64,000 nucleotides of DNA. Source: Mesorhizobium loti (lineage in GTDB: Bacteria > Pseudomonadota > Alphaproteobacteria > Rhizobiales > Rhizobiaceae). Of the stretch, positions 1 to 8,232 are shown piece after piece; the stretch's first letter is position 1, and the number at the start of each line of letters is the position of its first letter. The DNA lies in contig NZ_CP033334.1 of the NCBI RefSeq assembly GCF_013170705.1, positions 2,705,501-2,769,500 on the forward strand, read 5' to 3'. Under the pieces are notes generated by a model. It had not been told where the DNA came from, ran no database searches, and was given only the letters and a program-made list of their open reading frames with translations. Position numbers and translations under genes: made by a program.

Positions 1-1026
1 CATAGCTTCGTCGTGCGCGATCTCAACCTCGACATCGCCAAGGGGGAATTCCTGACGCTTCTTGGTCCTTCGGGTTCGGGCAAGACGACGACGCTCATGA
101 TGCTCGCCGGCTTCGAATATCCGTCTGGCGGTGAAATCACCCTGGATGGAAGGCCGATTCAGGACAAACCCCCGGAGAAGCGAAACATCGGCATGGTGTT
201 CCAGAACTATGCCCTCTTCCCGCATATGACAGTCGCTGAAAATGTTGGTTATTCGTTGCGAGTGCGCGGCTCATCCAAGGAGCAGATCGCCGCTCGCGTC
301 GGCGAAGCGCTGGCGATGGTCCAGCTTTCGAACCTTGCGCAACGCAAGCCGACCGCCTTGTCGGGTGGCCAACAACAAAGGGTCGCGCTCGCTCGCGCGC
401 TTGTCTTCGAGCCCAGCCTTGTGCTGATGGATGAACCGCTCGGCGCCCTGGACAAGAAGCTGCGGGAGGACCTGCAACTCGAAATCCGTAGAATCGCCGA
501 CCGGCTTGCCCTGACAGTCGTCTATGTGACACACGATCAGCACGAAGCGCTGACGATGTCCGACAGGATCGCCATCTTCAACGACGGTCGCATCCAGCAA
601 ATCGGCTCAGCGCAGGATATCTATGGCCGTCCCGCGAACCGCTTTGTAGCCGAGTTCGTTGGTGACAATAACTGCCTCGATGCGAAAATCGTCTCGATCG
701 AAGGCGATTTGGCCCGCGCAAGACTGGCCGGCGGTCAAGAAATCTGGGCACGCAGCAGCGCGCACGCAAAGGTTGATCGACGGGCAACGATCGCCATCAG
801 GCCCGAGAGCGTCCGCGTCACCGGGCAGGACCGCGGCGGAACGCTCAGCGGGCAGGTCAGCGACATCATTTATTGCGGCGACCAGTTCCGGATCCACGTC
901 GAACTGCCGGGCGGGGAACGGTTGATTGCGAAGAGCTCATCATCGGCCGGAATCCAGATGGAGATGGGCAGCCATGTCCGTCTCGACTGGGAGCCCCACG
1001 ATGCCTGGGCGCTTGACGGCAGATAA
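1..1026 (+). CDS. ABC transporter ATP-binding protein, PotA-like (5' end outside window)
   Basis: This is the ATPase that powers the importer encoded by the next three genes. The frame is open from base 1, so the true start lies left of the window; the GTG at 13 is internal. Visible motifs are a Walker A (GPSGSGKTTT, bases 64-93), a Q-loop (VFQNYALFPHMT), the ABC signature (LSGGQQQRVALARAL) and Walker B with D-loop (LVLMDEPLGALD). After about residue 235 comes a TOBE-type C-terminal domain, as in PotA, FbpC and MalK-type ATPases. The binding protein starts 29 bp downstream, so one operon is likely. Family placement in the polyamine/iron/opine group is firm; the substrate is not shown by this subunit. 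Confidence 0.93.
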   Translation, partial: HSFVVRDLNLDIAKGEFLTLLGPSGSGKTTTLMMLAGFEYPSGGEITLDGRPIQDKPPEKRNIGMVFQNYALFPHMTVAENVGYSLRVRGSSKEQIAARVGEALAMVQLSNLAQRKPTALSGGQQQRVALARALVFEPSLVLMDEPLGALDKKLREDLQLEIRRIADRLALTVVYVTHDQHEALTMSDRIAIFNDGRIQQIGSAQDIYGRPANRFVAEFVGDNNCLDAKIVSIEGDLARARLAGGQEIWARSSAHAKVDRRATIAIRPESVRVTGQDRGGTLSGQVSDIIYCGDQFRIHVELPGGERLIAKSSSSAGIQMEMGSHVRLDWEPHDAWALDGR

Positions 1027-1055
1027 CACAACTGAAAATCCAGAGAGGACATCAC

Positions 1056-2105
1056 ATGTTGGGAGTGCGTTCGTTCAAACAGTCATGCCTTGTCGGGCTT
1101 GTCCTGACTGCGGCGAGTTTTCCAGCCCTGGCAGACGGCCTGACGGTCGTCTCCTGGGGTGGGGCTTTGCAGGAGGCACAGACAAAGGCTTTCCTCGATC
1201 CCTACGCGAAGGCAAAGAACATCACCTTGACCCAGGATACCTGGAGCGGCGAACTGGCCAAGCTGCGTGCCATGGTCGATAGCGGCAATGTCGCCTGGGA
1301 CGTCATCGACGTCGATCCGCAAACGGGGGCGACCGCTTGCGACCAGGGGTTGCTCGAGAAGATTGGTGACGACGCGGCCTTCAAGTCCGCGGGCCTCGTG
1401 GAAGGCGCCCTCACCGACTGCGCGGTGGGAACGAGCGTCTACGCCACGATCCTGGCGTTTCAGAAACAGGCATTCCCGAACGCGCCCACCAAATTGACCG
1501 ACATTTTCGACACGACGACCTTCCCGGGCAAACGCGGCTTCCGCAAGAGCCCGGTGGACACGCTCGAACTCGCCTTGCTCGCGGATGGTGTGGCGGCGTC
1601 CGACATCTATGCAACCCTGGCGACGCCCGCCGGCGTTGATCGAGCCTTCAAGAAGCTCGACACAATCAAGAAAGACATCGTCTGGTGGGAGGCTGGCGCG
1701 CAGCCGCCACAACTTCTCAAATCCGGCGAAGTGAAGATGGCGCTGGCCTGGAACGGCCGCATTGCCGATGCCAACGCCAAGGAAAACGCCGATCTTGGGG
1801 TCGCCTGGACCAATCAGATCCGCGGCTTTGACATGTGGGTCATCCCCTCCGGTTCGAAGAATCTCGCCGCCGCCAAGGAGTTCGTGGCTTTCAGCGTCAA
1901 GCCGGATGTCAACGCCACACTGAGCAACTACATCGCCTACGGACCAACGGTAAAGGCAGCCAGCGATCTCATAGCAAAGGACGTGCTGCCGAACCTGCCG
2001 TCCGCCCCTCAGAACAGCGAGGGCGCGCTGGCCCAGGACGGAGCGTTCTGGGCCAAGAACGGGGACGCGCTGAACGCGCGCTTCTCCAGTTGGATTTCCC
2101 AGTAG
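1056..2105 (+). CDS. ABC transporter periplasmic binding protein, PotD-like
   Basis: Periplasmic receptor for the importer, 349 residues. The N-terminus is a signal peptide: basic MLGVRSFKQS, hydrophobic CLVGLVLTAASF, cleavage after ALA at about residue 26. The mature protein opens with LTVVSWGGALQEAQ, the usual first strand of PotD/PotF-type (family 1) receptors, and has DVIDVDPQTGATACDQGLLE in the first lobe and DMWVIPSGSKNLAAAKEF near the hinge. A GAGAGGA ribosome site sits before the ATG. The likely ligand is a polyamine, an opine or another amine, supported by the amine oxidase and aldehyde dehydrogenase that follow, but the exact ligand cannot be read from sequence. Confidence 0.9.
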   Translation: MLGVRSFKQSCLVGLVLTAASFPALADGLTVVSWGGALQEAQTKAFLDPYAKAKNITLTQDTWSGELAKLRAMVDSGNVAWDVIDVDPQTGATACDQGLLEKIGDDAAFKSAGLVEGALTDCAVGTSVYATILAFQKQAFPNAPTKLTDIFDTTTFPGKRGFRKSPVDTLELALLADGVAASDIYATLATPAGVDRAFKKLDTIKKDIVWWEAGAQPPQLLKSGEVKMALAWNGRIADANAKENADLGVAWTNQIRGFDMWVIPSGSKNLAAAKEFVAFSVKPDVNATLSNYIAYGPTVKAASDLIAKDVLPNLPSAPQNSEGALAQDGAFWAKNGDALNARFSSWISQ

Positions 2106-2124
2106 GCCGGGTGGGAGTTATTGG

Positions 2125-3429
2125 ATGACACTGCCATACGGCGACGTGGGCTTGGCAATGACGCAGCAAGATGCCCTGACGGGAAACATCGCGTCATCGA
2201 CGGCTGGTGTCGTCGTTCGGTCCTCGATCAGGAGCGACAACAACCGGAGGGCAACTCGGGCTGCCCTTCCGGCGGCGCCGCTCCTGATCTTCCTGCTTCT
2301 GTTCCTGGTGATTCCCATAGGGTCTGTCGTTCATACGGCGATATCGGACGGAGAAATCGCCAAGGCACTGCCACTGACGACGCAGGCACTTCAGGCCTGG
2401 GATGGCGACGAGCTTCCAGCCACTGCCATCTTCATGAAGCTCGGGCAGGAACTGGAGGCCGCGGGACATGTCGGATCCGTGCGCCCGCTAGCCCGTCGGC
2501 TGGGATACGAACTGACCGGTGGGGCGAGTGCCATCCTCAACGCTCAGCGGGCGCTTTCCGAGGATTTCGATCGCGCCGATCCGAAGGCCTGGAAAGCCCA
2601 CTTGATCAAGGCAGACGGGGCGTGGGGACAAGGTGGCGTGTGGAGCATCATCAAGCAACATGACAGTCGCTACAGCGCTTTCTATTTGCGTTGGGCGACC
2701 GGCTTTCCCGTTAAGATCGAAGCCGATGGCAGCCTGTCTCGGGAATCGAGCTACGATTTCAGGTCGATCTATCTCAGGACGATCCTGATCAGCCTTGTCG
2801 TCACGGGCCTCACAATCGTGATCGGATACCCGGTCGCATACGTCATCGCCAATTCGAGCGGGCGAACCGCTGCGGTCCTCCTGTTCTTCATCCTCCTTCC
2901 GTTCTGGACCTCGCTCCTCGTGCGGACAATGTCGTGGATAGTCTTCCTCCAGACCAATGGCGTTCTCAACAATGCGCTGGCCGGAACGGGACTGACATCC
3001 GAGCCGCTACCCCTTCTTTACACGCGCATGGCGACGATCATCGCGATGATCCAGATCCAGTTGCCGTTTACGGTCCTGCCCATGATCAGCGTGATGCGCG
3101 CGATTCCAGCGAACCATGTAAAGGCCGCCCGCAGCCTCGGTGCAGGTCCTCTTCTGGCACATGCGACGATTTTTCTGCCGCAGGCGGTTCCGGGCATCGC
3201 CGCCGGCGGACTTCTCACCTTCGTGCTGTGCCTTGGCTTCTATTTGACGCCAGCATTGGTGGGTGGACCGTCCGATCAGATGGTGAGCTTCTTCATTGCG
3301 AGGTTTACCAATGAAGATCTGAATTGGGGGCTCGCTTCGGCACTTAGCGTCATACTCATTTTTGGAGCGGGAATTGTGGCACTCCCCCTGGCGCGCCATG
3401 TCGCACGTCACTCATCGGATCGGATCTGA
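2125..3429 (+). CDS. ABC transporter permease, PotB-like with long periplasmic insert
   Basis: Inner-membrane permease, 434 residues, longer than a typical PotB of about 280. TM1 lies near residues 48-72 (PAAPLLIFLLLFLVIPIGSV). About 140 mostly hydrophilic residues follow (roughly 76-215, probably periplasmic), then the five-helix BPD core starting at about YLRTILISLVVTGL. The cytoplasmic EAA loop is recognisable as AARSLGAGPLLAHATIFLPQ. The ATG at 2125 has GGGAG ten bases upstream; the ATG at 2158 lacks a good site, so the earlier start is preferred. It lies 19 bp after the binding-protein gene and 2 bp before the partner permease, consistent with a heterodimeric channel. Confidence 0.88.
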   Translation: MTLPYGDVGLAMTQQDALTGNIASSTAGVVVRSSIRSDNNRRATRAALPAAPLLIFLLLFLVIPIGSVVHTAISDGEIAKALPLTTQALQAWDGDELPATAIFMKLGQELEAAGHVGSVRPLARRLGYELTGGASAILNAQRALSEDFDRADPKAWKAHLIKADGAWGQGGVWSIIKQHDSRYSAFYLRWATGFPVKIEADGSLSRESSYDFRSIYLRTILISLVVTGLTIVIGYPVAYVIANSSGRTAAVLLFFILLPFWTSLLVRTMSWIVFLQTNGVLNNALAGTGLTSEPLPLLYTRMATIIAMIQIQLPFTVLPMISVMRAIPANHVKAARSLGAGPLLAHATIFLPQAVPGIAAGGLLTFVLCLGFYLTPALVGGPSDQMVSFFIARFTNEDLNWGLASALSVILIFGAGIVALPLARHVARHSSDRI

Positions 3430-3431
3430 CC

Positions 3432-4232
3432 ATGGGCCGCCGCGTCTACACCGAGTTTCCCGCCTACATTCGCATACCGCTTTACGGATTTGTTGGGATC
3501 GCTCTTCTCCTGCTGGTCCTGCCGCTGGCAGTCGCTCTCCCGATTTCGTTCAATGCCGATCCCTGGTTCACCTACCCATTCCGTGCAGTGTCTCTCCGCT
3601 GGTTCGAACAGCTCTTTTCCTCGCCCCTGTGGATCGGGGCGATGATCAACAGTCTGGTGATTGCGATTTCGACCACCGTCGTTGCCACGACGCTGGGCAC
3701 ACTCGCGGCAATCGGCCTCGTCAATCCAAGGTTTCCTTTCCGGACGGCAGTAATGGCGCTTGCCATCTCGCCCATGATCGTTCCCGTCGTCGTGTTGGGT
3801 CTCGGCCTGTTCATTTTCTTTTCGCCGCTCGGCCTCAACTATTCCTACGCTGGCGTCGTCATTGCCCACACCATTCTGGCCTCGCCCTTCGTTGTCATCA
3901 CTGTCACGGCGGCACTGACGCGCTTCGACTTCAACCTGATGCGGGCTGCGGCAGGTCTTGGCGCCGGCCGCGCAACGGCATTTCGAACGGTGATGCTTCC
4001 AATCATCGCGCCAGGCGTGGCCGCAGGGGCGGTTTTCGCCTTTGCCTCGTCATTCGACGAAGTGGTGATGGTCCTGTTCATTGCCGGACCTCAGCAGCGC
4101 ACGCTTCCAAAGCAGATGTTCACGGGACTGCGTGAGCAACTCGATCCCACGATCCTCGCTGCGGCCGCGGTGATGATCATACTGACGAGTTGCCTGATGG
4201 CCGTAGCCTACAACGCCAACAAGAATAGGTAA
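3432..4232 (+). CDS. ABC transporter permease, PotC-like
   Basis: Second inner-membrane permease of the importer, 266 residues, the usual PotC size. TM1 is LYGFVGIALLLLVLPLAVAL at about residues 17-36, followed by the BPD core (INSLVIAISTTVVATTLGTL). The EAA loop reads MRAAAGLGAGRATAFRTVML, followed by PIIAPGVAAG. It starts 2 bp after the first permease and ends just before the amine oxidase, so translation is probably coupled. Pairing with the ATPase and receptor upstream makes a complete type I importer. The family is clear; the substrate is inferred only from context. Confidence 0.92.
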   Translation: MGRRVYTEFPAYIRIPLYGFVGIALLLLVLPLAVALPISFNADPWFTYPFRAVSLRWFEQLFSSPLWIGAMINSLVIAISTTVVATTLGTLAAIGLVNPRFPFRTAVMALAISPMIVPVVVLGLGLFIFFSPLGLNYSYAGVVIAHTILASPFVVITVTAALTRFDFNLMRAAAGLGAGRATAFRTVMLPIIAPGVAAGAVFAFASSFDEVVMVLFIAGPQQRTLPKQMFTGLREQLDPTILAAAAVMIILTSCLMAVAYNANKNR

Positions 4233-4248
4233 GGTGATGCTGCACATC

Positions 4249-5595
4249 ATGTCGCAAGAGACCGGGACGAGCGGGGCGGCGGAAGCCGGATTGTTCGCCG
4301 ACGATTATCTCGAGGAGCCCTATTGGTGGTCGGCGGCGCCGCTGCCCTCCGTCAGCGAGAACATGGAACCGGCGTTGCTTGACGGTAGGGCGGACGTCGT
4401 CGTCGTTGGCAGCGGCATCACGGGTCTGGTCGCCGCGCTGCATCTGGCGCGCGAGGGTTGTGACGTTGCCGTTCTCGATGCGCAGAGGATCGGCGAAGGC
4501 GCCGCACGCCGCAATGCCGGTTTCGTTGGCCGCACGCTCAAGCGGTCCGTTGAATGGCTGACGGCAAAGTCCGGGCGCGACCACGCGGTGCGGGTCTATC
4601 GCGAGCTTGATGCCGCTCTCCGTGGGGTCCAGGCCTTCGTCGACCGCGAACGGATCGAATGCCACTACCAAACCTGCGGCCGCTTCATTGCCGCCAATTC
4701 GAACGCCCATTTTCGAGCGTTGGTTACAGAACTCGAACAGACCCGACAGGCCGTCGGCTTTGACTATTCCGTGGTCGAGAAGCATGAAGTTCGATCGGAG
4801 ATCGCCTCTGACGGCTACCATGGCGGCGCGGTCATTCCAGACCTCGGTTCGATTCATCCAGGGCTTTATCACGCAGGCCTTGTCCGCAAGGCGCTCGAAG
4901 CCGGCGTCAGGCTGTACCCCCTCACGAATGTCGTGGGCGTCGATCATGACGCGCGTGGGAAGACCGTTCGAACGTCGAGAGGCGGCATTGCCGCCCGTCA
5001 TGTCATTATCGCGACCAATGGCTATACGAGCCGCGACCTGAAATGGCTTGCAAGGCGGGTCATTCCGTTCCGCGGCTTTCTGATTGCAACCGAGCTGTTG
5101 CCGCCGGAAACGATCGACAGGGTCATACCGCACCGCCGTACCTATCTCGATACCAAGATGAATATCGATTTCCTGCGCCCGGCACCCGATTCGAGCCGCC
5201 TTCTCTTTGGTGGCATGACCGGTACGGCGAGCCCGACGGCGACGCCTCTCGCCGGAGCGCTACGCGATCGCCTGGTGAGGATTCTGCCTGATCTCAAGGG
5301 TGTCCGGCTCAGTCGTGCCTGGACCGGGCACTGCGCTGGAACTTTCGATTTCATGCCCCATATCGGAACGAAGGACGGCGTGCATTTCGCTCTCGGCTAC
5401 AACTTCGCCGGCATTCCGCTCGGAACACATTTCGGGGAGAAACTTGCAGCCAGAATTCTTGAACGAGGAGACCCGTCGTCCGTCTTCGATGTCGAAAAAT
5501 TCCCCACGGCCCCGTTCTATGGCGGCTCCCCGTGGTTCGTGCCCTTGGCTATGCGCTATTTCGACTGGCATGATGATCGAATCGCAAAGGGCTAG
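4249..5595 (+). CDS. FAD-dependent amine oxidoreductase, DAO family (PuuB-like)
   Basis: Flavoenzyme of about 448 residues expected to oxidise a secondary or primary amine to an imine or aldehyde. The FAD-binding Rossmann motif is VVVVGSGITGLVAALHLAR, preceded by the EEPYWWSAAPLP leader typical of gamma-glutamylputrescine oxidase relatives. A second DAO signature near the C-terminus is GTFDFMPHIGTKDGVHFALG followed by YNFAGIPLG. Starts at 4234 (GTG), 4237 and 4249 are in frame; 4249 is chosen because AAGGTGA lies at a normal distance before it. It follows the importer directly and precedes an IclR regulator, so import and first oxidation are likely co-expressed. The stop codon lies in a CTAGAGC sequence also seen after two other genes here. 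Confidence 0.85.
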   Translation: MSQETGTSGAAEAGLFADDYLEEPYWWSAAPLPSVSENMEPALLDGRADVVVVGSGITGLVAALHLAREGCDVAVLDAQRIGEGAARRNAGFVGRTLKRSVEWLTAKSGRDHAVRVYRELDAALRGVQAFVDRERIECHYQTCGRFIAANSNAHFRALVTELEQTRQAVGFDYSVVEKHEVRSEIASDGYHGGAVIPDLGSIHPGLYHAGLVRKALEAGVRLYPLTNVVGVDHDARGKTVRTSRGGIAARHVIIATNGYTSRDLKWLARRVIPFRGFLIATELLPPETIDRVIPHRRTYLDTKMNIDFLRPAPDSSRLLFGGMTGTASPTATPLAGALRDRLVRILPDLKGVRLSRAWTGHCAGTFDFMPHIGTKDGVHFALGYNFAGIPLGTHFGEKLAARILERGDPSSVFDVEKFPTAPFYGGSPWFVPLAMRYFDWHDDRIAKG

Positions 5596-5607
5596 AGCGC
5601 GGACATC

Positions 5608-6414
5608 ATGGACAAGAGCACATCGAGCAAGACGGCGACAGAAAAGCCGTTGGAACGCTATGTCCGTATTCTCGAGATCGTAGCCGGCTTTCCGGACGGC
5701 ATTTCGGGAACGACCGTCGGCGAGATGCTCGATTTGCCGAAAGCCTCGGCCTACAGGCTGATGAAGAGTCTGGCCGATGTTGAGTTGATCGAGCAAAGCG
5801 GCCCAAAGACGGCCACCTTCAAGCTCGGGCGACGGCTGGAAAGGCTGCTCTTTTCTGGCGTCAGCGACGAATGGCTCAAGGTCGTCGCGCGGCCCACCCT
5901 CCAGGAACTATCCGAACAGACGGGGCAAGCCTGCTTCATCGCGCGACTTTCCGGCAATACCGTCCGCAGCGTGGACATGGTCTCGCCTGGCAATCTGGTC
6001 AGGGCCTACATCGTTCCAGGGCTTGAAATCCCGGCCCATGCCGGCGCCTCCGCCAAAGCGATCCTCGCCTTTCAGGACCCCGACTTTATCGCTTCCGTGC
6101 TTGACAGGCCGTTGAAGCGGCTCACCGCAGCCACAAAAATCGACTTCGCCCAGCTTCTGGGCGAGTTGGAGACCGTGCGCAAAACCGGCGTGGCATATTG
6201 CATCGGGGAGGATGTGGAAGGATTTGCCGGGATCGCCGCCCCGATCAGGATCGAGGGCCAGCGTACGCTGCACAGCCTCTGCGTGACGGGCACGATCCAT
6301 GGGATCCTGGAGGCCAATCGAGACCGTAACGTCTCGCTCATCAAGCGACTCGCGGAGAAACTTTCCAAGATACTCGAAAAGCAATTCCAGCTGACCGTGA
6401 AATCCAGCACTTGA
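5608..6414 (+). CDS. IclR-family transcriptional regulator
   Basis: 268-residue DNA-binding regulator. The N-terminal winged helix-turn-helix covers roughly residues 18-75 (VGEMLDLPKASAYRLMKSL is the recognition region). The IclR effector domain follows, with the typical HAGASAKAILAF stretch and a C-terminal core around GFAGIAAPIRIEG. It sits 12 bp after the amine oxidase and 260 bp before the aldehyde dehydrogenase, whose upstream region contains an inverted repeat and a promoter-like sequence. It probably senses the imported compound or a breakdown product and controls the flanking genes. The effector and the sign of control are unknown. Confidence 0.92.
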   Translation: MDKSTSSKTATEKPLERYVRILEIVAGFPDGISGTTVGEMLDLPKASAYRLMKSLADVELIEQSGPKTATFKLGRRLERLLFSGVSDEWLKVVARPTLQELSEQTGQACFIARLSGNTVRSVDMVSPGNLVRAYIVPGLEIPAHAGASAKAILAFQDPDFIASVLDRPLKRLTAATKIDFAQLLGELETVRKTGVAYCIGEDVEGFAGIAAPIRIEGQRTLHSLCVTGTIHGILEANRDRNVSLIKRLAEKLSKILEKQFQLTVKSST

Positions 6415-6598
6415 CTGGAAAGTAATCTCTCTATTTCGAAGCGCCTGGGAATGCTCTATGGCGCTCTATTTGGCATTTATATTAAAGATCGACGCTCGTT
6501 GATTTGGGATCTGCGGGTTTCGTCCTGGTATTTTTCTAGGTAGGACTCTCCTAGATTAGCCTTTTCAGCGAGAAATCAACCTCTCGGTCGATTTTATA

Positions 6599-6628
6599 TT
6601 GACACGAAACACGCCCTCGGCCTACTTT
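6599..6628 (+). promoter_or_regulatory. Candidate sigma70-type promoter before the aldehyde dehydrogenase gene
   Basis: TTGACA (6599-6604) is a perfect -35 hexamer. With a spacing of 17-18 bases the -10 position is CTACTT/TACTTT (6622-6628), a poor match. It lies 46 bp before the ATG at 6674 in a 259-bp gene-free stretch with low GC. The remainder of 6415-6598 holds no gene that I can see. Confidence 0.4.
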
Positions 6629-6664
6629 CTCGTAAATTGATTTATGGTATCGATTATCGAGAAA
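6626..6664. promoter_or_regulatory. Inverted repeat, possible IclR operator
   Basis: TTTCTCGTAAAT (6626-6637) is matched by ATTATCGAGAAA (6653-6664): the outer seven bases are a perfect inverted repeat and ten of twelve positions match in all. The arms overlap the presumed -10 region and extend to the ribosome site of the aldehyde dehydrogenase gene, a reasonable place for a repressor. Assignment to the neighbouring IclR protein is inference. Confidence 0.35.
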
Positions 6665-6673
6665 GGCAATTCA

Positions 6674-8164
6674 ATGACCGTGATCGACTGGCGGCTGGCC
6701 GCCTCCAATCTCACCCTGCGCGGGCAATCCTTCATAGACGGCAGGTTCGTCGACGCTGTGTCCGGTGGCGTGTTCGGCGCGATCAATCCCGCCAACGGGA
6801 CAACGCTGACCCAGGTCGCGTCTTGCGACGCGGCGGATGTTGACTTGGCGGTACGTTCCGCGCGGAGGGCTTTCGACTCTGGTTCCTGGTCGCGGCGCTC
6901 GCCGAGCGAGCGCAAGAAAGTGCTGCAGCGGTTCGCCGAGCTGATGCATCAACACGGTGATGAACTGGCCTTGCTTGAGACCCTGAACATGGGCAAGCCG
7001 ATCTCCGATGCACGGTCCATCGACGTCCCGGGATCGGCCAATACGATCGCCTGGTACGCCGAGGCTATCGACAAGATTTACGACGAGATCGCTCCGACCG
7101 GCGGCGGCGCACTGGGCATGATCACGCGCGAGCCCGTAGGCGTTGTGGCAGCGGTCGTTCCATGGAATTTTCCATTGCTGATGGCATGCTGGAAACTCGG
7201 ACCGGCACTTGCAGCGGGCAATTCAGTCATCCTCAAGCCAGCCGAGCAGTCGCCGCTTTCCGCCATTCGGCTCGCGGAGCTCGCGGCGGAAGCCGGCATT
7301 CCGGATGGCGTGTTCAACGTGGTTACCGGCCTTGGCGAGACTGCGGGCAAGGCACTTGGCTTGCACATGGACGTCGACGCGGTGACGTTCACCGGCTCGA
7401 CTGAAGTCGGCAAGCTCTTCATGAGCTATTCTGCCCAGTCGAACATGAAGCGCGTTGCGCTCGAATGCGGCGGCAAGACCCCGCATATCGTCATGGCCGA
7501 TTGTGGCAACCTCGATGAAGCCGCGACGGCGGCGGCCTATGGCATCTTTTTCAACCAGGGTGAGGTCTGCAACGCCGGCTCGCGCCTGCTGGTCGACGCC
7601 AAGATCAAGGATGTGTTCCTGGAGAAGGTTATCGCCGTCGGGAAAACGCTTACCATTGGCGATCCCCTTGACGCCGCCACGAAGCTTGGCGCCATGGTCA
7701 GCCAGGTCCAGATGGACCGTGTGCTCGACTACATCGACATCGGTGCCAGGGAAGGCGCAGAGCTCAAGTCCGGCGGCAAGCGTGTCCTCGGCGAGACCGG
7801 CGGCTACTACATCGAACCGACCGTCTTCGACAATGTCAGCAACAAGATGAGGATTGCGCAGGAGGAGATCTTCGGTCCCGTCCTTGCCACGATCTCCTTT
7901 TCCGGGGCTGAAGAAGCAGTCGCGCTTGCCAACGACACCATCTACGGCCTCGCCGCCGCGGTGTGGACCGATAACATCGACGTCGCGCTCTCCACCGCCC
8001 GACGGCTAAGAGCGGGTTCGGTCTGGGTCAACAATTTCGACGAGAGCAACATCACGATGCCCTTCGGCGGCTACAAGCAGTCGGGCTTCGGACGGGACAA
8101 ATCGCTGCATGCGATCGACAAATACACCGAGCTCAAGGCAACCTGGATCAAGATCCGCGCCTAG
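6674..8164 (+). CDS. NAD(P)-dependent aldehyde dehydrogenase (PuuC-like)
   Basis: 496-residue ALDH that oxidises an aldehyde to the acid, probably the aldehyde produced from an imported amine. Visible are the NAD-binding segment VPWNFPLLMACWK, the FTGSTEVGK glycine motif, the catalytic glutamate in ALECGGKTPHIV, and the nucleophilic cysteine in NQGEVCNAGSRLLV. The C-terminal PFGGYKQSGFGRDKSLHA is typical of gamma-glutamyl-gamma-aminobutyraldehyde and betaine aldehyde dehydrogenases. An in-frame ATG exists at 6644, but AAAGG (6662-6666) directly before 6674 favours the shorter start. The stop lies inside a CTAGAGCCGGAT repeat. Confidence 0.92.
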   Translation: MTVIDWRLAASNLTLRGQSFIDGRFVDAVSGGVFGAINPANGTTLTQVASCDAADVDLAVRSARRAFDSGSWSRRSPSERKKVLQRFAELMHQHGDELALLETLNMGKPISDARSIDVPGSANTIAWYAEAIDKIYDEIAPTGGGALGMITREPVGVVAAVVPWNFPLLMACWKLGPALAAGNSVILKPAEQSPLSAIRLAELAAEAGIPDGVFNVVTGLGETAGKALGLHMDVDAVTFTGSTEVGKLFMSYSAQSNMKRVALECGGKTPHIVMADCGNLDEAATAAAYGIFFNQGEVCNAGSRLLVDAKIKDVFLEKVIAVGKTLTIGDPLDAATKLGAMVSQVQMDRVLDYIDIGAREGAELKSGGKRVLGETGGYYIEPTVFDNVSNKMRIAQEEIFGPVLATISFSGAEEAVALANDTIYGLAAAVWTDNIDVALSTARRLRAGSVWVNNFDESNITMPFGGYKQSGFGRDKSLHAIDKYTELKATWIKIRA

Positions 8165-8175
8165 AGCCGGATCAT
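8161..8175. repeat. Short intergenic repeat copy 1 (CTAGAGCCGGATCAT)
   Basis: This 15-mer differs at one base from 24691-24705. In both places it provides the TAG stop of the upstream gene. A shorter related form (CTAGAGCGCGGA) carries the stop codon at 5592-5603. It may be one end of a dispersed rhizobial intergenic element; only this end is recognisable here. Confidence 0.4.
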
Positions 8176-8232
8176 CCCCCTGACCAAGCACGTCTCCTCG
8201 CCCTATGATGCGAGGTACAGAAAGAGCCACGC

